A DNA stretch of 64,000 nt, from positions 59,163 to 123,162 of the forward strand of contig JADHMB010000001.1 in assembly GCA_016780365.1 (NCBI GenBank), given 5' to 3'. This document shows positions 37,936 through 48,626 of the stretch, piece after piece. This DNA comes from Flavobacteriales bacterium. Lineage in GTDB: Bacteria > Bacteroidota > Bacteroidia > Flavobacteriales_D > Parvicellaceae. Under the pieces are notes generated by a model. It ran no database searches and was not told where the DNA came from. It saw only the letters and a list, made by a program, of their open reading frames with translations. Numbering within the stretch: the stretch's first letter is position 1; each line of letters starts with the position of its first letter. The translations under genes and the position numbers were made by a program.

Positions 37936-40038
37936 TTAAGCTGTTACTTCACCTTTAGATTTAGCAATTACATCCTCAGAAATACTCTTAGGAGCATCTG
38001 AATAATGAGAAAATTCCATACTTGAGGTTGCTCTACCAGATGTAATTGTTCTTAATTGGGTTACATATCCAAACATTTCAGAAAGAGGAACCTTTGCTTT
38101 AACCACTTTAGAACCTGCTCTATCGTCCATTCCTTCAATTAGACCTCTTCTTCTATTTAAATCTCCGACAACATCCCCCATATTAGCTTCTGGAGTTACC
38201 ACCTCAATTTTCATCATTGGCTCTAAAATGACCGGATTACACTTTGGAAGAGAAGCTCTGTAAGCCATCTTAGCACAAAGTTCAAAAGAAAGAGCATCCG
38301 AGTCAACTGCATGAAAAGAACCGTCTGTTAAAGTTATTTGCATATTGTCAATTGGATATCCAGCTAAAACACCATTATTCATGGCATCTTTAAATCCTTT
38401 CTCTACAGATGGAATATATTCTTTAGGTATATTACCACCTTTAATTTTATTGGTAAAAATTAAACCAGGCTTTTCAGCGTCTCCAGGTTCAATAGTAAAT
38501 ACAATATCAGCAAATTTACCTCTACCACCTGATTGCTTTTTATAAACTTCTCTATGTTCAGCAGATGAACTAATTGCTTCTTTATAAGCAACCTGAGGAG
38601 CACCTTGATTACACTCAACTTTAAATTCTCTTCTTAGACGATCTAAAATTATATCTAGATGTAATTCACCCATTCCAGAAATAATAGTCTGGCCAGAGTC
38701 TTCGTCTGTTTTTACTCTAAAAGTTGGGTCTTCTTCAACTAATTTTGAAAGCGCTAAACCAAGTTTATCAACGTCTGCTTGAGTCTTAGGCTCAATTGCC
38801 AAACCAATTACTGGTTCTGGAAAGTCCATTGATTCTAAAATTATGTGCTTTTTTTCATCACAAAGAGTATCACCAGTCTTGATATCTTTAAATCCAACCA
38901 ATGCACCAATATCTCCAGCATCTAATGATGGAATCTGATTTTGTTTGTTAGCATGCATTTGAAAAATTCTAGAAATTCTTTCTTTTTTAGAAGTCCTAGT
39001 ATTGTATACATAAGAACCAGAATTTAATTTACCAGAGTAAGCTCTAGTAAAACATAATCTACCAACAAATGGATCCGTAGCAATTTTAAAAGCCAGTGAG
39101 CTAAAAGGTTCATTTACGGATGGTTGCCTAGAAATTTCTTCCCCGGTATATGGATCCGTTCCAGAAATAGCTTTTATATCTAAAGGTGATGGAAGAATTT
39201 CCATTACCATATCTAACATTGTTTGTACACCTTTGTTTTTAAAAGCAGAACCACACATCATAGGAACAACTTTACCAGCAATAGTAGCTTCTCTTAGAGC
39301 ATCCAAAATTTCTCTTTCTGTCAAAGAATTCTCATCCTCGAAATATTTTTCTAATAAATTATCGTCAAATTCTGCAACTGCTTCCAATAATTCTCCTCTT
39401 AGAGCTCTAGCTTCATCAATAATATCTGCTGGTATTTCAATTTCTTTGAATGTCATACCCATATCATCTTCATTCCAAACAATCCCCTTGAAATTTATCA
39501 AATCAACTACACCTTTAAAATCGTCTTCAGAACCAATATTAATTTGCAATGGCAAAGCATGACTTCCTAAAATTTCTTTTACTTGCTTACAAACATTAAG
39601 AAAATCAGCACCTTGACGATCCATTTTATTAACGAATCCAATTCTAGGAACATTGTAATTATTTGCCAATCTCCAATTAGTCTCGGATTGAGGCTCAACC
39701 CCATCAACGGCACTAAATAAAAATACCAAACCATCTAAAACTCTCAAAGATCTATTTACTTCAACCGTGAAATCAACGTGTCCTGGTGTATCGATTATAT
39801 TTACATGGTATTCTTGCTCTCTATAATTCCAATTAAGAGTAGTTGCAGCAGAAGTAATAGTAATACCTCTTTCTTGTTCTTGCTCCATCCAATCCATTGT
39901 AGCAGCACCATCGTGTACTTCTCCAATTTTATGGCTTACCCCACCATAATATAGAATTCTTTCAGTAGTAGTAGTCTTTCCAGCATCTATATGTGCTGCA
40001 ATCCCAATGTTTCTTGTGTATTTTAAATCTCTTGCCAT
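37936..40038 (-). CDS. fusA: Elongation factor G
   Basis: [38 protein letters not shown]. Confidence 0.98.
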   Translation of the reverse strand: MARDLKYTRNIGIAAHIDAGKTTTTERILYYGGVSHKIGEVHDGAATMDWMEQEQERGITITSAATTLNWNYREQEYHVNIIDTPGHVDFTVEVNRSLRVLDGLVFLFSAVDGVEPQSETNWRLANNYNVPRIGFVNKMDRQGADFLNVCKQVKEILGSHALPLQINIGSEDDFKGVVDLINFKGIVWNEDDMGMTFKEIEIPADIIDEARALRGELLEAVAEFDDNLLEKYFEDENSLTEREILDALREATIAGKVVPMMCGSAFKNKGVQTMLDMVMEILPSPLDIKAISGTDPYTGEEISRQPSVNEPFSSLAFKIATDPFVGRLCFTRAYSGKLNSGSYVYNTRTSKKERISRIFQMHANKQNQIPSLDAGDIGALVGFKDIKTGDTLCDEKKHIILESMDFPEPVIGLAIEPKTQADVDKLGLALSKLVEEDPTFRVKTDEDSGQTIISGMGELHLDIILDRLRREFKVECNQGAPQVAYKEAISSSAEHREVYKKQSGGRGKFADIVFTIEPGDAEKPGLIFTNKIKGGNIPKEYIPSVEKGFKDAMNNGVLAGYPIDNMQITLTDGSFHAVDSDALSFELCAKMAYRASLPKCNPVILEPMMKIEVVTPEANMGDVVGDLNRRRGLIEGMDDRAGSKVVKAKVPLSEMFGYVTQLRTITSGRATSSMEFSHYSDAPKSISEDVIAKSKGEVTA

Positions 40039-40043
40039 GTCTA

Positions 40044-40511
40044 TTAAAACCTGAAGTGTGAAAATGCTTTATTGGCTTCTGCCATTCTGTGAACGTCTTC
40101 TTTTTTCTTAAATGCAGCTCCTTCTTCTTTGGATGCTGCCATAATTTCTCCTGCTAATTTTTCGCTCATGGTCTTTTCGTTTCTTTTCTGTGAAAAACCG
40201 ATTAACCATTTTATAGCTAAAGATCTTTTTCTGCTATCTCTTACAGGTGTTGGAATTTGGAATGTTGCTCCACCTACTCTTCTACTTTTAACTTCGACTG
40301 CTGGAGTAATATTTGCAACTGCTTTTTTCCATATCTCTAAACCATCTTCTGATGTTTTTTCAGAAATTATAGCTATAGAATCATAAAAAATATTGAATGC
40401 AATATTTTTCTTTCCGTCTACCATAAGACTATTCACAAATTTTGTAACCTCAGTGTCTTTAAACTTAGGATCTGGTAAAATAATGTGCTTTTTTGCTGTT
40501 CTTCTTCTCAT
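40044..40511 (-). CDS. rpsG: 30S ribosomal protein S7
   Basis: [30 protein letters not shown]. Confidence 0.98.
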   Translation of the reverse strand: MRRRTAKKHIILPDPKFKDTEVTKFVNSLMVDGKKNIAFNIFYDSIAIISEKTSEDGLEIWKKAVANITPAVEVKSRRVGGATFQIPTPVRDSRKRSLAIKWLIGFSQKRNEKTMSEKLAGEIMAASKEEGAAFKKKEDVHRMAEANKAFSHFRF

Positions 40512-40519
40512 CTAATAAG

Positions 40520-40897
40520 TTATTTCTTTTTAACTTTTTTGGTACCATACTTAGATCTTCTTTGTGATCTTCCTTCTACACCTGCTGTATCCAACGCTCC
40601 TCTAACTATATGGTATCTAACACCTGGTAAATCTTTTACTCTCCCGCCTCTTACTAAAACTATACTGTGTTCTTGTAAATTATGTCCTTCACCGCCGATA
40701 TAGGCATTTACTTCTTTTCCATTGGTAAGTCTAACTCTAGCAACTTTTCTCATTGCAGAGTTTGGCTTTTTTGGAGTAGTTGTGTATACTCTAACACACA
40801 CTCCTCTCCTCTGTGGACAAGAATTTAATGCAATAGATTTACTAACTTTTATTTTAGTTTGTCTACCCTTTCTTACTAACTGCTGTATCGTTGGCAT
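40520..40897 (-). CDS. rpsL: 30S ribosomal protein S12
   Basis: [47 protein letters not shown]. Confidence 0.98.
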   Translation of the reverse strand: MPTIQQLVRKGRQTKIKVSKSIALNSCPQRRGVCVRVYTTTPKKPNSAMRKVARVRLTNGKEVNAYIGGEGHNLQEHSIVLVRGGRVKDLPGVRYHIVRGALDTAGVEGRSQRRSKYGTKKVKKK

Positions 40898-40926
40898 TTT
40901 ATTTTATTTATTGATTTTTCGGCTTG

Positions 40927-40956
40927 CAAAGGTATGAGAATATCTTAAAAATCCAA
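40927..40956 (-). promoter_or_regulatory. Candidate promoter TTG-N19-TACCTTTG driving the rpsL/S10/spc/alpha superoperon
   Basis: Plus strand CAAAGGTA at 40927-40934 and CAA at 40954-40956; the -7 box is 29 nt from the rpsL ATG. Confidence 0.75.
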
Positions 40957-41095
40957 TACATCAACGATTATTTTTAAAATGTTTATTTACTGAGGATTAT
41001 TTATTATTTACTTAATGTGTAGATATAACTAAAATTATTGTTGTTTTACAAAACAAATATTTATTAATTTTCAAAGCGTAACTGGAATTATAAAA

Positions 41096-43363
41096 ATGAA
41101 CATACTTCAAGGACTAAATAAATCTCAAATTGAAGCAACAAAAGTAATTAATGGACCAATAATGGTAATTGCTGGTGCTGGATCTGGTAAAACAAAGGTC
41201 TTGACCCACAGAATTGCATATTTAATAGAAAATGGAATTGACCCATTTAATATTCTTTCTCTAACTTTTACAAACAAAGCTGCCCAAGAAATGAAAGAGC
41301 GAATCTCAACAATGGTTGGTTCTGAAAACTCTAGAAATATTTGGATGGGCACTTTTCATTCTGTTTTTGCTAGAATTCTAAGAGTTGAACATGAAAAAAT
41401 TGGATTTCCTTCCAATTTTACAATTTATGATACACAAGATGCCAAAAGCTTAATTAAAACGATTGTAAAAGAAAAAAAATTAGATGACAAACTTTACAAA
41501 CCTGGCATCATATACAACAGAATTTCTGCTGCAAAAAACAGCTTAATTGGTCCAGAAAACTATATTAACGACAGTGAGATAAAATCAACTGATCGATCTA
41601 CTGGAAGACCACAAATTGGCGATATATATATGACTTACAGTCAAAGGTGTTTTAGAGCTTCTGCTATGGATTTTGACGACTTATTATTCAAAACAAATGT
41701 TTTACTAAAACAAAACCCAGAAATACTCTATAAATACCAAGATAAGTTCAAATACATTCTTGTAGATGAATATCAAGATACCAACCACGCTCAGTATTTA
41801 ATAATAAAATCGCTAGCAGCTCGTTTTGAAAATATTTGTGTTGTGGGAGATGATGCTCAGTCAATCTATTCCTTCAGAGGGGCAAATATTAAAAATATAT
41901 TAAATTTTAGAAAAGATTACCCAGACTATCAATTGTTTAAATTGGAACAGAATTATAGATCCACTCAAAACATTGTAGAGGCTGCAAATAGCATAATAAG
42001 AATCAATAAAGATCAGATTAAAAAAAATGTATGGACAGAAAATAATACTGGAAGTAAGATAAAAATAGTAAAAAGCTTTTCGGACAATGAAGAAGGAAAA
42101 GTGGTAGCTAACAGTATCTTTGACAATTCAGTTTCACAAAGTATTTCTTATAAAAATTTTGCTATTCTTTACAGAACCAATGCCCAATCGAGATCTTTTG
42201 AAGAAGCTTTAAGAAAATTAAACATACCATATAAAATTTATGGCGGGTTGTCTTTTTATCAAAGAAAAGAAATTAAAGACTTATTAGCCTACTACAGATT
42301 ATCGGCTAATTTGAATGATGAAGAAGCTCTTAAAAGAATTATTAATTATCCTAAAAGAGGAATTGGTCTTACAACCATAAATAAAGCTATAATATGTGCC
42401 AACCAAAAAGATGTTTCTCTTTGGGCTGTTTTGAAAGATCCAAATCTATTTGGATTTGAAGTTAATAGTGGGACAAGAAGTAAACTAGATCAATTCACCT
42501 CTATGATCTTGAATTACAACTCAAGATTAAATAAATCTGATGCCTATGAACTAGCATTAGAAATAGCAAAAAACACAGGGTTAATTAGAGATTTAAGTAG
42601 TGACAGAACTCCGGAGGGAATTGTCCGATTTGAAAATGTTCAAGAACTATTAAATGGAATTCAAGAATTTTCAAAAAATTCTGAGGAAGATTCTCTTGTC
42701 GCACTAGGAGATTTTTTAATTGATGTTGCATTACTAACTGATGCAGATAAAGGAGAAGAAGATGGTATTAATAAAGTTTCTTTAATGACAATCCATGCTG
42801 CAAAAGGATTAGAATTTTCTAATATACATGTGGTTGGAATGGAAGAAGATTTATTCCCATCCATGTTGGCAAAAAACTCTAAATCTGATCTTGAAGAAGA
42901 AAGAAGATTGTTTTATGTTGCAGTTACTAGAGCAAAAACAAACCTTACTTTATCTTATGCTGTAAGCAGATTTAGATGGGGGAATTTAATACAATGCGAG
43001 CCAAGTAGATTTTTGGAAGAACTTGACCCAAAATATATAGAACATACCTTCTCAAGAAAAAGATCTTCTGAACCTTTTAAAAAGAGTTTTTCAAAATCTT
43101 CATCACAGCCATTAAAAAATAAATTTAGCAAACCATTGGCCCATCTTAAAAAAGTAAGTAATACAAACAATAGTGCTAATTATAATAAAGAACAGGATAT
43201 TTTAAAAATAAAAATTGGAGATCAAGTAGTTCACGAACGATTTGGGAAAGGAAAAGTAGTCGAACTAAACGGTGATTTTCCAAATACAAAGGCTACTGTT
43301 TTCTTCCCTAGCGCAGGTCAAAAACAATTGTTATTAAAATTTGCCAAACTTCAATTGATTTAA
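41096..43363 (+). CDS. UvrD/PcrA-type superfamily I DNA helicase
   Basis: LNKSQIEATKVINGPIMVIAGAGSGKTKVLTHRI, VDEYQDTNHAQY, GDDAQSIYSFRGA, TIHAAKGLEF. Confidence 0.95.
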   Translation: MNILQGLNKSQIEATKVINGPIMVIAGAGSGKTKVLTHRIAYLIENGIDPFNILSLTFTNKAAQEMKERISTMVGSENSRNIWMGTFHSVFARILRVEHEKIGFPSNFTIYDTQDAKSLIKTIVKEKKLDDKLYKPGIIYNRISAAKNSLIGPENYINDSEIKSTDRSTGRPQIGDIYMTYSQRCFRASAMDFDDLLFKTNVLLKQNPEILYKYQDKFKYILVDEYQDTNHAQYLIIKSLAARFENICVVGDDAQSIYSFRGANIKNILNFRKDYPDYQLFKLEQNYRSTQNIVEAANSIIRINKDQIKKNVWTENNTGSKIKIVKSFSDNEEGKVVANSIFDNSVSQSISYKNFAILYRTNAQSRSFEEALRKLNIPYKIYGGLSFYQRKEIKDLLAYYRLSANLNDEEALKRIINYPKRGIGLTTINKAIICANQKDVSLWAVLKDPNLFGFEVNSGTRSKLDQFTSMILNYNSRLNKSDAYELALEIAKNTGLIRDLSSDRTPEGIVRFENVQELLNGIQEFSKNSEEDSLVALGDFLIDVALLTDADKGEEDGINKVSLMTIHAAKGLEFSNIHVVGMEEDLFPSMLAKNSKSDLEEERRLFYVAVTRAKTNLTLSYAVSRFRWGNLIQCEPSRFLEELDPKYIEHTFSRKRSSEPFKKSFSKSSSQPLKNKFSKPLAHLKKVSNTNNSANYNKEQDILKIKIGDQVVHERFGKGKVVELNGDFPNTKATVFFPSAGQKQLLLKFAKLQLI

Positions 43364-43369
43364 AATTGA

Positions 43370-43399
43370 TTGTATTGTTACGTTAAATTGCTACATTTG
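43370..43399 (+). promoter_or_regulatory. Candidate promoter TTG-N19-TACATTTG for DUF4290-murA
   Basis: TTG at 43370-43372, 19-nt spacer, TACATTTG at 43392-43399, ATG at 43425. Confidence 0.72.
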
Positions 43400-43424
43400 A
43401 AACAGAATTTCACACAATTTTATT

Positions 43425-44081
43425 ATGAGGTCAACACTAGAGTTGGGATACAACACAGAAATGGAAAAATTAGCAATCCCTGAATATGGAAGGAATGTTC
43501 ATAAAATGGTGGAACATGCCATAAAAATTCAGGACAAAGTAGAGAGACAAAAATGTGTAAATGTTATTGTTAAAGTCATGGATTTAATTAATCCAAATAC
43601 AAAAAACAATAATAATAGTGAGGAGCACGCTCAGAAACTATGGGCTCATCTTCATATAATAGCAAATTTTGAACTTGATGTAGAATCTCCATATAAAAAG
43701 CCCGAGAAAGAACTTTACCAATCAAAACCTGAAGAAGTCCCATATCCAAGTAATGCAATAAAATTTAAGCATTATGGAAAAATAATGGAAGATATGGTGA
43801 AAGCAGCTACTGAACTTAAAGAAGGAGAAGACAAAGAAAAATTGGTAAAACATATTGCCAATCTACTTAAGACATCCTATCTTCAATGGAATAGAGATTC
43901 GGTAAGCGACGGCTTAATCATTAAACAGTTAGAAGATCTTTCAGGAGGTAAGTTAACTATCACTTCTGACAAACTTAGAGATACTAATGACATTGTAAAA
44001 GCATTCAAGAAAAAGAAAACAAACAATAGTAAGAACTATCCAAAAAATAAAAACAGAAGAAAGTACAATGGGAGCTTTTGA
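43425..44081 (+). CDS. DUF4290 domain-containing protein
   Basis: LEYNT-like LELGYNTEMEKLAIPEYGRNVHKMVEHAI...HAQKLWAHLHIIANFELDVESPY, upstream of murA. Confidence 0.8.
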   Translation: MRSTLELGYNTEMEKLAIPEYGRNVHKMVEHAIKIQDKVERQKCVNVIVKVMDLINPNTKNNNNSEEHAQKLWAHLHIIANFELDVESPYKKPEKELYQSKPEEVPYPSNAIKFKHYGKIMEDMVKAATELKEGEDKEKLVKHIANLLKTSYLQWNRDSVSDGLIIKQLEDLSGGKLTITSDKLRDTNDIVKAFKKKKTNNSKNYPKNKNRRKYNGSF

Positions 44082-45378
44082 AATAATTGGGGGCAAGAAA
44101 CTTAAAGGAGAAATAACTCCTCAAGGAGCTAAAAACGAAGCTCTTCAGGTTATCAATGCAGTTTTATTAACCGAAAAAGAAGTAATTATTAATAATATTC
44201 CTGATATAATTGATGTTAACAAACTCATTGATTTATTATCGACTTTAGGCGTTAAAATAAAAAAGCTAAAAAAAGGCTCTTACAGTTTCAAAGCAGATGA
44301 GGTAGATGTAGATATAATGACTTCTGATGTTTTTAAAAAGAAAGGGGCAAGCCTTAGAGGATCTATTATGGTTGTTGGGCCACTTTTAGCCAGGTTTGGC
44401 AAAGGATATATTCCAAAACCTGGAGGAGATAAAATTGGTAGAAGAAGATTAGATACTCATTTTATTGGGTTTCAAAACCTAGGTGCAGAATTTGACTACG
44501 ATAAAGATACCAATTTTTACAAAGCGCACTCACCTAATGGCCTTCAAGGCACTTATATGCTACTGGACGAAGCTTCAGTTACAGGAACAGCAAATATTAT
44601 TATGGCTGCTGTTTTGGCAAAAGGAGAGACAACTATTTACAATGCTGCTTGTGAACCATATATTCAACAGCTTTGTGAAATGCTCAACAGTATGGGGGCT
44701 AAGATTACAGGACTTGGTTCCAATAAAATTATAATTAATGGTGTTGAGAAGCTTGACGGATGTTCTCACACGATTCTTCCAGACATGATAGAAATTGGGA
44801 GTTTTATTGGATTGGCAGCCATGACTCAATCTGAAATACTGATTAAAAATGTTGCTTACGAGAAACTTGGAATGATCCCCAATGTATTTAGAAAATTAGG
44901 TATTAAATTGGAGAGGAAAGGTGATGATATATTTATTCCATCACAAGAAAATTACGAAATAGAATCTTTTATTGATGGTTCTATTATGACAATATCAGAT
45001 GCTCCATGGCCAGGGTTTACACCGGATTTATTAAGTATAATTCTAGTGACAGCCACTCAGGCAAGAGGCAGTGTTTTGGTTCATCAAAAAATGTTTGAAA
45101 GCAGATTGTTTTTTGTAGATAAATTAATCGATATGGGTGCTCAGATAATATTATGTGACCCACACAGAGCTACAGTAATTGGACTAGACAGAAAAGCATC
45201 TTTGAGAGGAATTAAAATGACTTCTCCCGACATAAGAGCTGGAGTTTCACTTTTAATAGCAGCTTTATCCGCTGAAGGTAAAAGTACAGTCCTTAATATT
45301 GAACAAATCGATAGGGGTTATGAAAACATTGAAGAAAGGTTACTTAATCTAGGAGCGCAAATAAAGAGAATTGATTAA
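44068..45378 (+). CDS. murA: UDP-N-acetylglucosamine 1-carboxyvinyltransferase
   Basis: GGKKLKGEITPQGAKNEALQVINAVLLT, LRGSIMVVGPLLARFGKGYIPKPGGDKIGRR. Confidence 0.96.
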   Translation: MGAFEIIGGKKLKGEITPQGAKNEALQVINAVLLTEKEVIINNIPDIIDVNKLIDLLSTLGVKIKKLKKGSYSFKADEVDVDIMTSDVFKKKGASLRGSIMVVGPLLARFGKGYIPKPGGDKIGRRRLDTHFIGFQNLGAEFDYDKDTNFYKAHSPNGLQGTYMLLDEASVTGTANIIMAAVLAKGETTIYNAACEPYIQQLCEMLNSMGAKITGLGSNKIIINGVEKLDGCSHTILPDMIEIGSFIGLAAMTQSEILIKNVAYEKLGMIPNVFRKLGIKLERKGDDIFIPSQENYEIESFIDGSIMTISDAPWPGFTPDLLSIILVTATQARGSVLVHQKMFESRLFFVDKLIDMGAQIILCDPHRATVIGLDRKASLRGIKMTSPDIRAGVSLLIAALSAEGKSTVLNIEQIDRGYENIEERLLNLGAQIKRID

Positions 45379-45397
45379 TATTTAATTTAAAATAAGA

Positions 45398-45931
45398 ATG
45401 AAAACCTTAAATTTTATTATTCTAAGCATTATAATTTGCACTAGTAGCTTTGAAGCTCAGACCTCAAATCAAGAAATCTCAGGTGTAAATATTGGAAATA
45501 TTGCACCAGATTTAGATTTAAAAAACCCAAATGGAGATAATATTAAACTATCCTCCTTAAAAGGCAATATTGTTTTAATTGATTTTTGGGCTTCTTGGTG
45601 TGGACCATGTAGAAGGGAAAACCCTAATGTGGTTGCCGCCTATAATAAATATTCAAAAAGCAAATTTAAAGATGCAAAAGGCTTTAAAATTTATAGTGTT
45701 TCTTTAGATAAGAACAAGTCTGCTTGGGAAAATGCAATTTTAAAAGATAATTTAATCTGGAAGGAACATGTTAGCGATCTTAGAGGCTGGGCAAGTGAAA
45801 GTGCCACTAAATATGGCGTTAGAGGAATTCCTTACAATTTTTTAATCGATGCCGATGGTAAAATAATATCTAAAAACCTAAGAGGAATTGCACTACACCA
45901 ACAAATAGATAAGTTGGTAAAATCACTTTAA
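45398..45931 (+). CDS. TlpA-like thiol-disulfide oxidoreductase / redoxin
   Basis: Signal peptide, FWASWCGPCRRENP, GVRGIPYNFLIDADG. Confidence 0.9.
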   Translation: MKTLNFIILSIIICTSSFEAQTSNQEISGVNIGNIAPDLDLKNPNGDNIKLSSLKGNIVLIDFWASWCGPCRRENPNVVAAYNKYSKSKFKDAKGFKIYSVSLDKNKSAWENAILKDNLIWKEHVSDLRGWASESATKYGVRGIPYNFLIDADGKIISKNLRGIALHQQIDKLVKSL

Positions 45932-45959
45932 TAAAAATTAATCACTATCAACTCATTGT

Positions 45960-45984
45960 AAAATATGACACTTTGTCGTATTTT
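45960..45984. promoter_or_regulatory. Inverted repeat AAAATATGACA-CTT-TGTCGTATTTT, putative operator upstream of grpE-dnaJ
   Basis: 11-nt half-sites with a single mismatch, 3-nt spacer, abutting TAAATTTG (45984-45991). Confidence 0.6.
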
Positions 45985-46011
45985 AAATTTGGTTCGTAAT
46001 TTGCATAATAA

Positions 46012-46557
46012 ATGCAAAAATATTTATCTGAAATGAAGTCAAAGAAAAAGAAAAATTTAAAAGAGGAATCAGAAAAAGAAACCAAAGTAGATTCAGCTAA
46101 TGAGGCTTCTGAAGAAAGCGTTGTAAAAGAAATTAATATTGATTTCAAAGACAAATACGTTAGGTTGTATTCAGAGTTTGAGAATTACAGAAAAAGAACT
46201 GCAAGAGAGAAAATAGATATTATTACCAATGCAAGTGAAAATGTATTGAAAGAAATTATTCCAATTCTAGACGATTTTGAAAGAGCAATAGCTAATAATG
46301 AAAATGTCGAAGAAATATCTACTATAAAAGAAGGCTTTGAGTTGATACACAACAAAATATTTAAAACCTTAACTAACCAAGGCTTAACGCCAATGGATTC
46401 AATAGGAAAAAGCTTTGATCCAGACATACATGAAGCTATTACTAAAATACCTGCCACGAAAAACAAAATGAAAGGTAAAGTTATGGACGTTATCGAAAAG
46501 GGATATACCTTAAATGAAAAAGTAATAAGATTTGCCAAAGTAGTAGTAGGAGAATAA
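46012..46557 (+). CDS. grpE: Nucleotide exchange factor GrpE
   Basis: YVRLYSEFENYRKRTAREK, FDPDIHEAI, VIEKGYTLNEKVIRFAKVVV. Confidence 0.95.
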   Translation: MQKYLSEMKSKKKKNLKEESEKETKVDSANEASEESVVKEINIDFKDKYVRLYSEFENYRKRTAREKIDIITNASENVLKEIIPILDDFERAIANNENVEEISTIKEGFELIHNKIFKTLTNQGLTPMDSIGKSFDPDIHEAITKIPATKNKMKGKVMDVIEKGYTLNEKVIRFAKVVVGE

Positions 46558-46568
46558 ATAGCTTTAAA

Positions 46569-47687
46569 ATGAGTAAAAAAGATTATTACGAAACACTAAA
46601 CCTTTCTAAAAATGCTTCTGAAAGTGAAATAAAAAAAGCTTACAGAAAGTTAGCCATTAAATACCATCCAGATAAAAATCCAGGAAATAGTGCAGCTGAA
46701 CAAAACTTTAAAGAGGCCGCTGAAGCATATGAAATCTTAAGTAATCCTCAAAAAAGACAGCAATATGATCAGTTTGGCCATGCTGCATTTGAAGGAGGTC
46801 AAGGATTTGGTGGAGGTGGTGGTGGAATGTCTATGGATGATATATTTGATCATTTTGGTGATATTTTTGGATCTTCCTTTGGAGGTGGTGGTGGATTTGG
46901 TCGAGGTGGTGGTGGAAGAAGAGTTCGAAAAGGTTCAAATCTTAGAGTCAAATTAAGGCTTTCTTTAGAAGATATAGTAAATGGTGTTCAAAAGAAAATA
47001 AAGGTAAATAAGTTAGTTGCCGCAAGTGGTGTTGAGTTTTCAACCTGTCCAACTTGTAATGGAACTGGACAAGTTACACGAGTTACCAACACCATTCTAG
47101 GTGCAATGCAAACAGCATCTACCTGTCCCAATTGCAAAGGATCTGGACAAATTATTTCAAAAAGACCAGCTGGTGTAGATGCAACAGGTTTAGAGAAAAA
47201 AGAAACCATAATTGAAATAGAAATTCCTGCTGGTGTAGAGGAAGGAATGCAATTAAGTATGCAGGGAAAAGGAAATGAGGCCCCTGGTGGAGGAGTAGCA
47301 GGGGATTTAATTATTGCAATTGAAGAAATAGAACACGAACACTTAGTAAGAAACGGAAGTGATTTACTATACCAACTTGGAATTTCATTTTCAGACGCGG
47401 TAATTGGAAAAACTATTGAAATTCCAATGGTTAGTGGAAAAGCTAAAATTAAAATTCCCTCGGGGACACAAAGCGGGAAAAATTTAAGATTAAGATCTAA
47501 AGGTATTCCAGATGTGAATGGTTACGGAAGAGGAGACATGATAGTAAATATTCAAGTATTTACACCTCAAAAAATTTCTAAAGAAGAAAAAGAATTATTG
47601 CTTAAATTAAATGAAAGTGATAACTTCAAGCCTAAACTAAATCAAACCAAAAACTTTTTTGACCGAATGAAAAATCGTTTTGCTTGA
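46569..47687 (+). CDS. dnaJ: Chaperone DnaJ with only two CxxCxGxG motifs
   Basis: KDYYETLNLSKNASESEIKKAYRKLAIKYHPDKNPG, G/F region, CPTCNGTG and CPNCKGSG. Confidence 0.95.
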   Translation: MSKKDYYETLNLSKNASESEIKKAYRKLAIKYHPDKNPGNSAAEQNFKEAAEAYEILSNPQKRQQYDQFGHAAFEGGQGFGGGGGGMSMDDIFDHFGDIFGSSFGGGGGFGRGGGGRRVRKGSNLRVKLRLSLEDIVNGVQKKIKVNKLVAASGVEFSTCPTCNGTGQVTRVTNTILGAMQTASTCPNCKGSGQIISKRPAGVDATGLEKKETIIEIEIPAGVEEGMQLSMQGKGNEAPGGGVAGDLIIAIEEIEHEHLVRNGSDLLYQLGISFSDAVIGKTIEIPMVSGKAKIKIPSGTQSGKNLRLRSKGIPDVNGYGRGDMIVNIQVFTPQKISKEEKELLLKLNESDNFKPKLNQTKNFFDRMKNRFA

Positions 47688-47699
47688 TTTTCTATATAA

Positions 47700-48626
47700 A
47701 TGTCTTCAAAAAACATAATTGAAATTGAGGGACTTCACAAATCCTATTCAAACCACAAAGCATTAGATAATATCAACCTCTCAATTGGTGAATCCAAAAT
47801 TTTTGGACTACTTGGTCCGAATGGTGCAGGAAAGACTACTTTAATAAGAATTATCAATCAAATACTTGAACCAGATCAAGGAGTAATAAAGTTTGCCGGT
47901 GAACTTTTATCAAGAAAACATATTCATTCCATTGGTTATCTTCCTGAAGAAAGAGGCTTGTATAAAAAAATGAAAGTTGGTGAACAAGTTCTATATCTTG
48001 CTCAACTAAAAGGACTTTCAAAAAAAGACGCAAAGCATAAATTAAGTTATTGGTTTGAGAAACTTGGTGCAGAAACTTGGTGGAACAAAAAAGTAGAAGA
48101 TCTTTCCAAAGGAATGGCACAAAAAATTCAATTTATTACTACTGTATTACATGAACCTAAAGTCTTGATTTTAGATGAACCATTAAGTGGATTAGATCCG
48201 GTTAATAGTCTTTTAATAAAAAATGAAATACTTGAACTTAAGAAAAATAATACAAGTATTATTTTGTCTACCCATGACATGAATTCTGTGGAGGAAATTT
48301 GTGAGGAGGTTGCCATTATCAATCACTCCAAAAAAATATTACAAGGAAGTATTAATGAAATCAAAAAAAATTACGAAGAAAAATTATGGACTATTTTATA
48401 CAGTGGTAACCAAATGAATTTTACCAACGCTGTATGGGGTGGATGGGAACTTATGAATCATATTGTTTTAAATGAAAATATTAAAAAAGCAGAAATCAAA
48501 TTATTAAATGATTTTACTATTAATAAATTTATTAAAGGAATAGTTGACCACGTTGAAATCTTAGAAATCAATAAAAAAACCCCAAGCATCAATGATGTTT
48601 TTATAAAAGCAACAACAGATGAGTAA
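47700..48626 (+). CDS. ABC transporter ATP-binding protein (NatA-like)
   Basis: GLLGPNGAGKTTLIRII, LSKGMAQKIQFI, LILDEPLSGLDP. Confidence 0.92.
   Translation: MSSKNIIEIEGLHKSYSNHKALDNINLSIGESKIFGLLGPNGAGKTTLIRIINQILEPDQGVIKFAGELLSRKHIHSIGYLPEERGLYKKMKVGEQVLYLAQLKGLSKKDAKHKLSYWFEKLGAETWWNKKVEDLSKGMAQKIQFITTVLHEPKVLILDEPLSGLDPVNSLLIKNEILELKKNNTSIILSTHDMNSVEEICEEVAIINHSKKILQGSINEIKKNYEEKLWTILYSGNQMNFTNAVWGGWELMNHIVLNENIKKAEIKLLNDFTINKFIKGIVDHVEILEINKKTPSINDVFIKATTDE

Noticed and set aside
37924-40038. Apparent loss of tuf between fusA and rpsJ
   Set aside because: As far as I know, tuf usually lies elsewhere in Bacteroidota, so this is not evidence of deletion.
41065-41072. TAATTTTC upstream of the helicase as a -7 promoter box
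   Set aside because: It lacks the terminal TTTG match and has poor -33 spacing (21 nt); too weak to call.
46765-46956. 63-aa frame-shifted ORF within the dnaJ G/F region
   Set aside because: An alternate reading of GGT/GGA-rich codons; dnaJ is clearly the coding frame.
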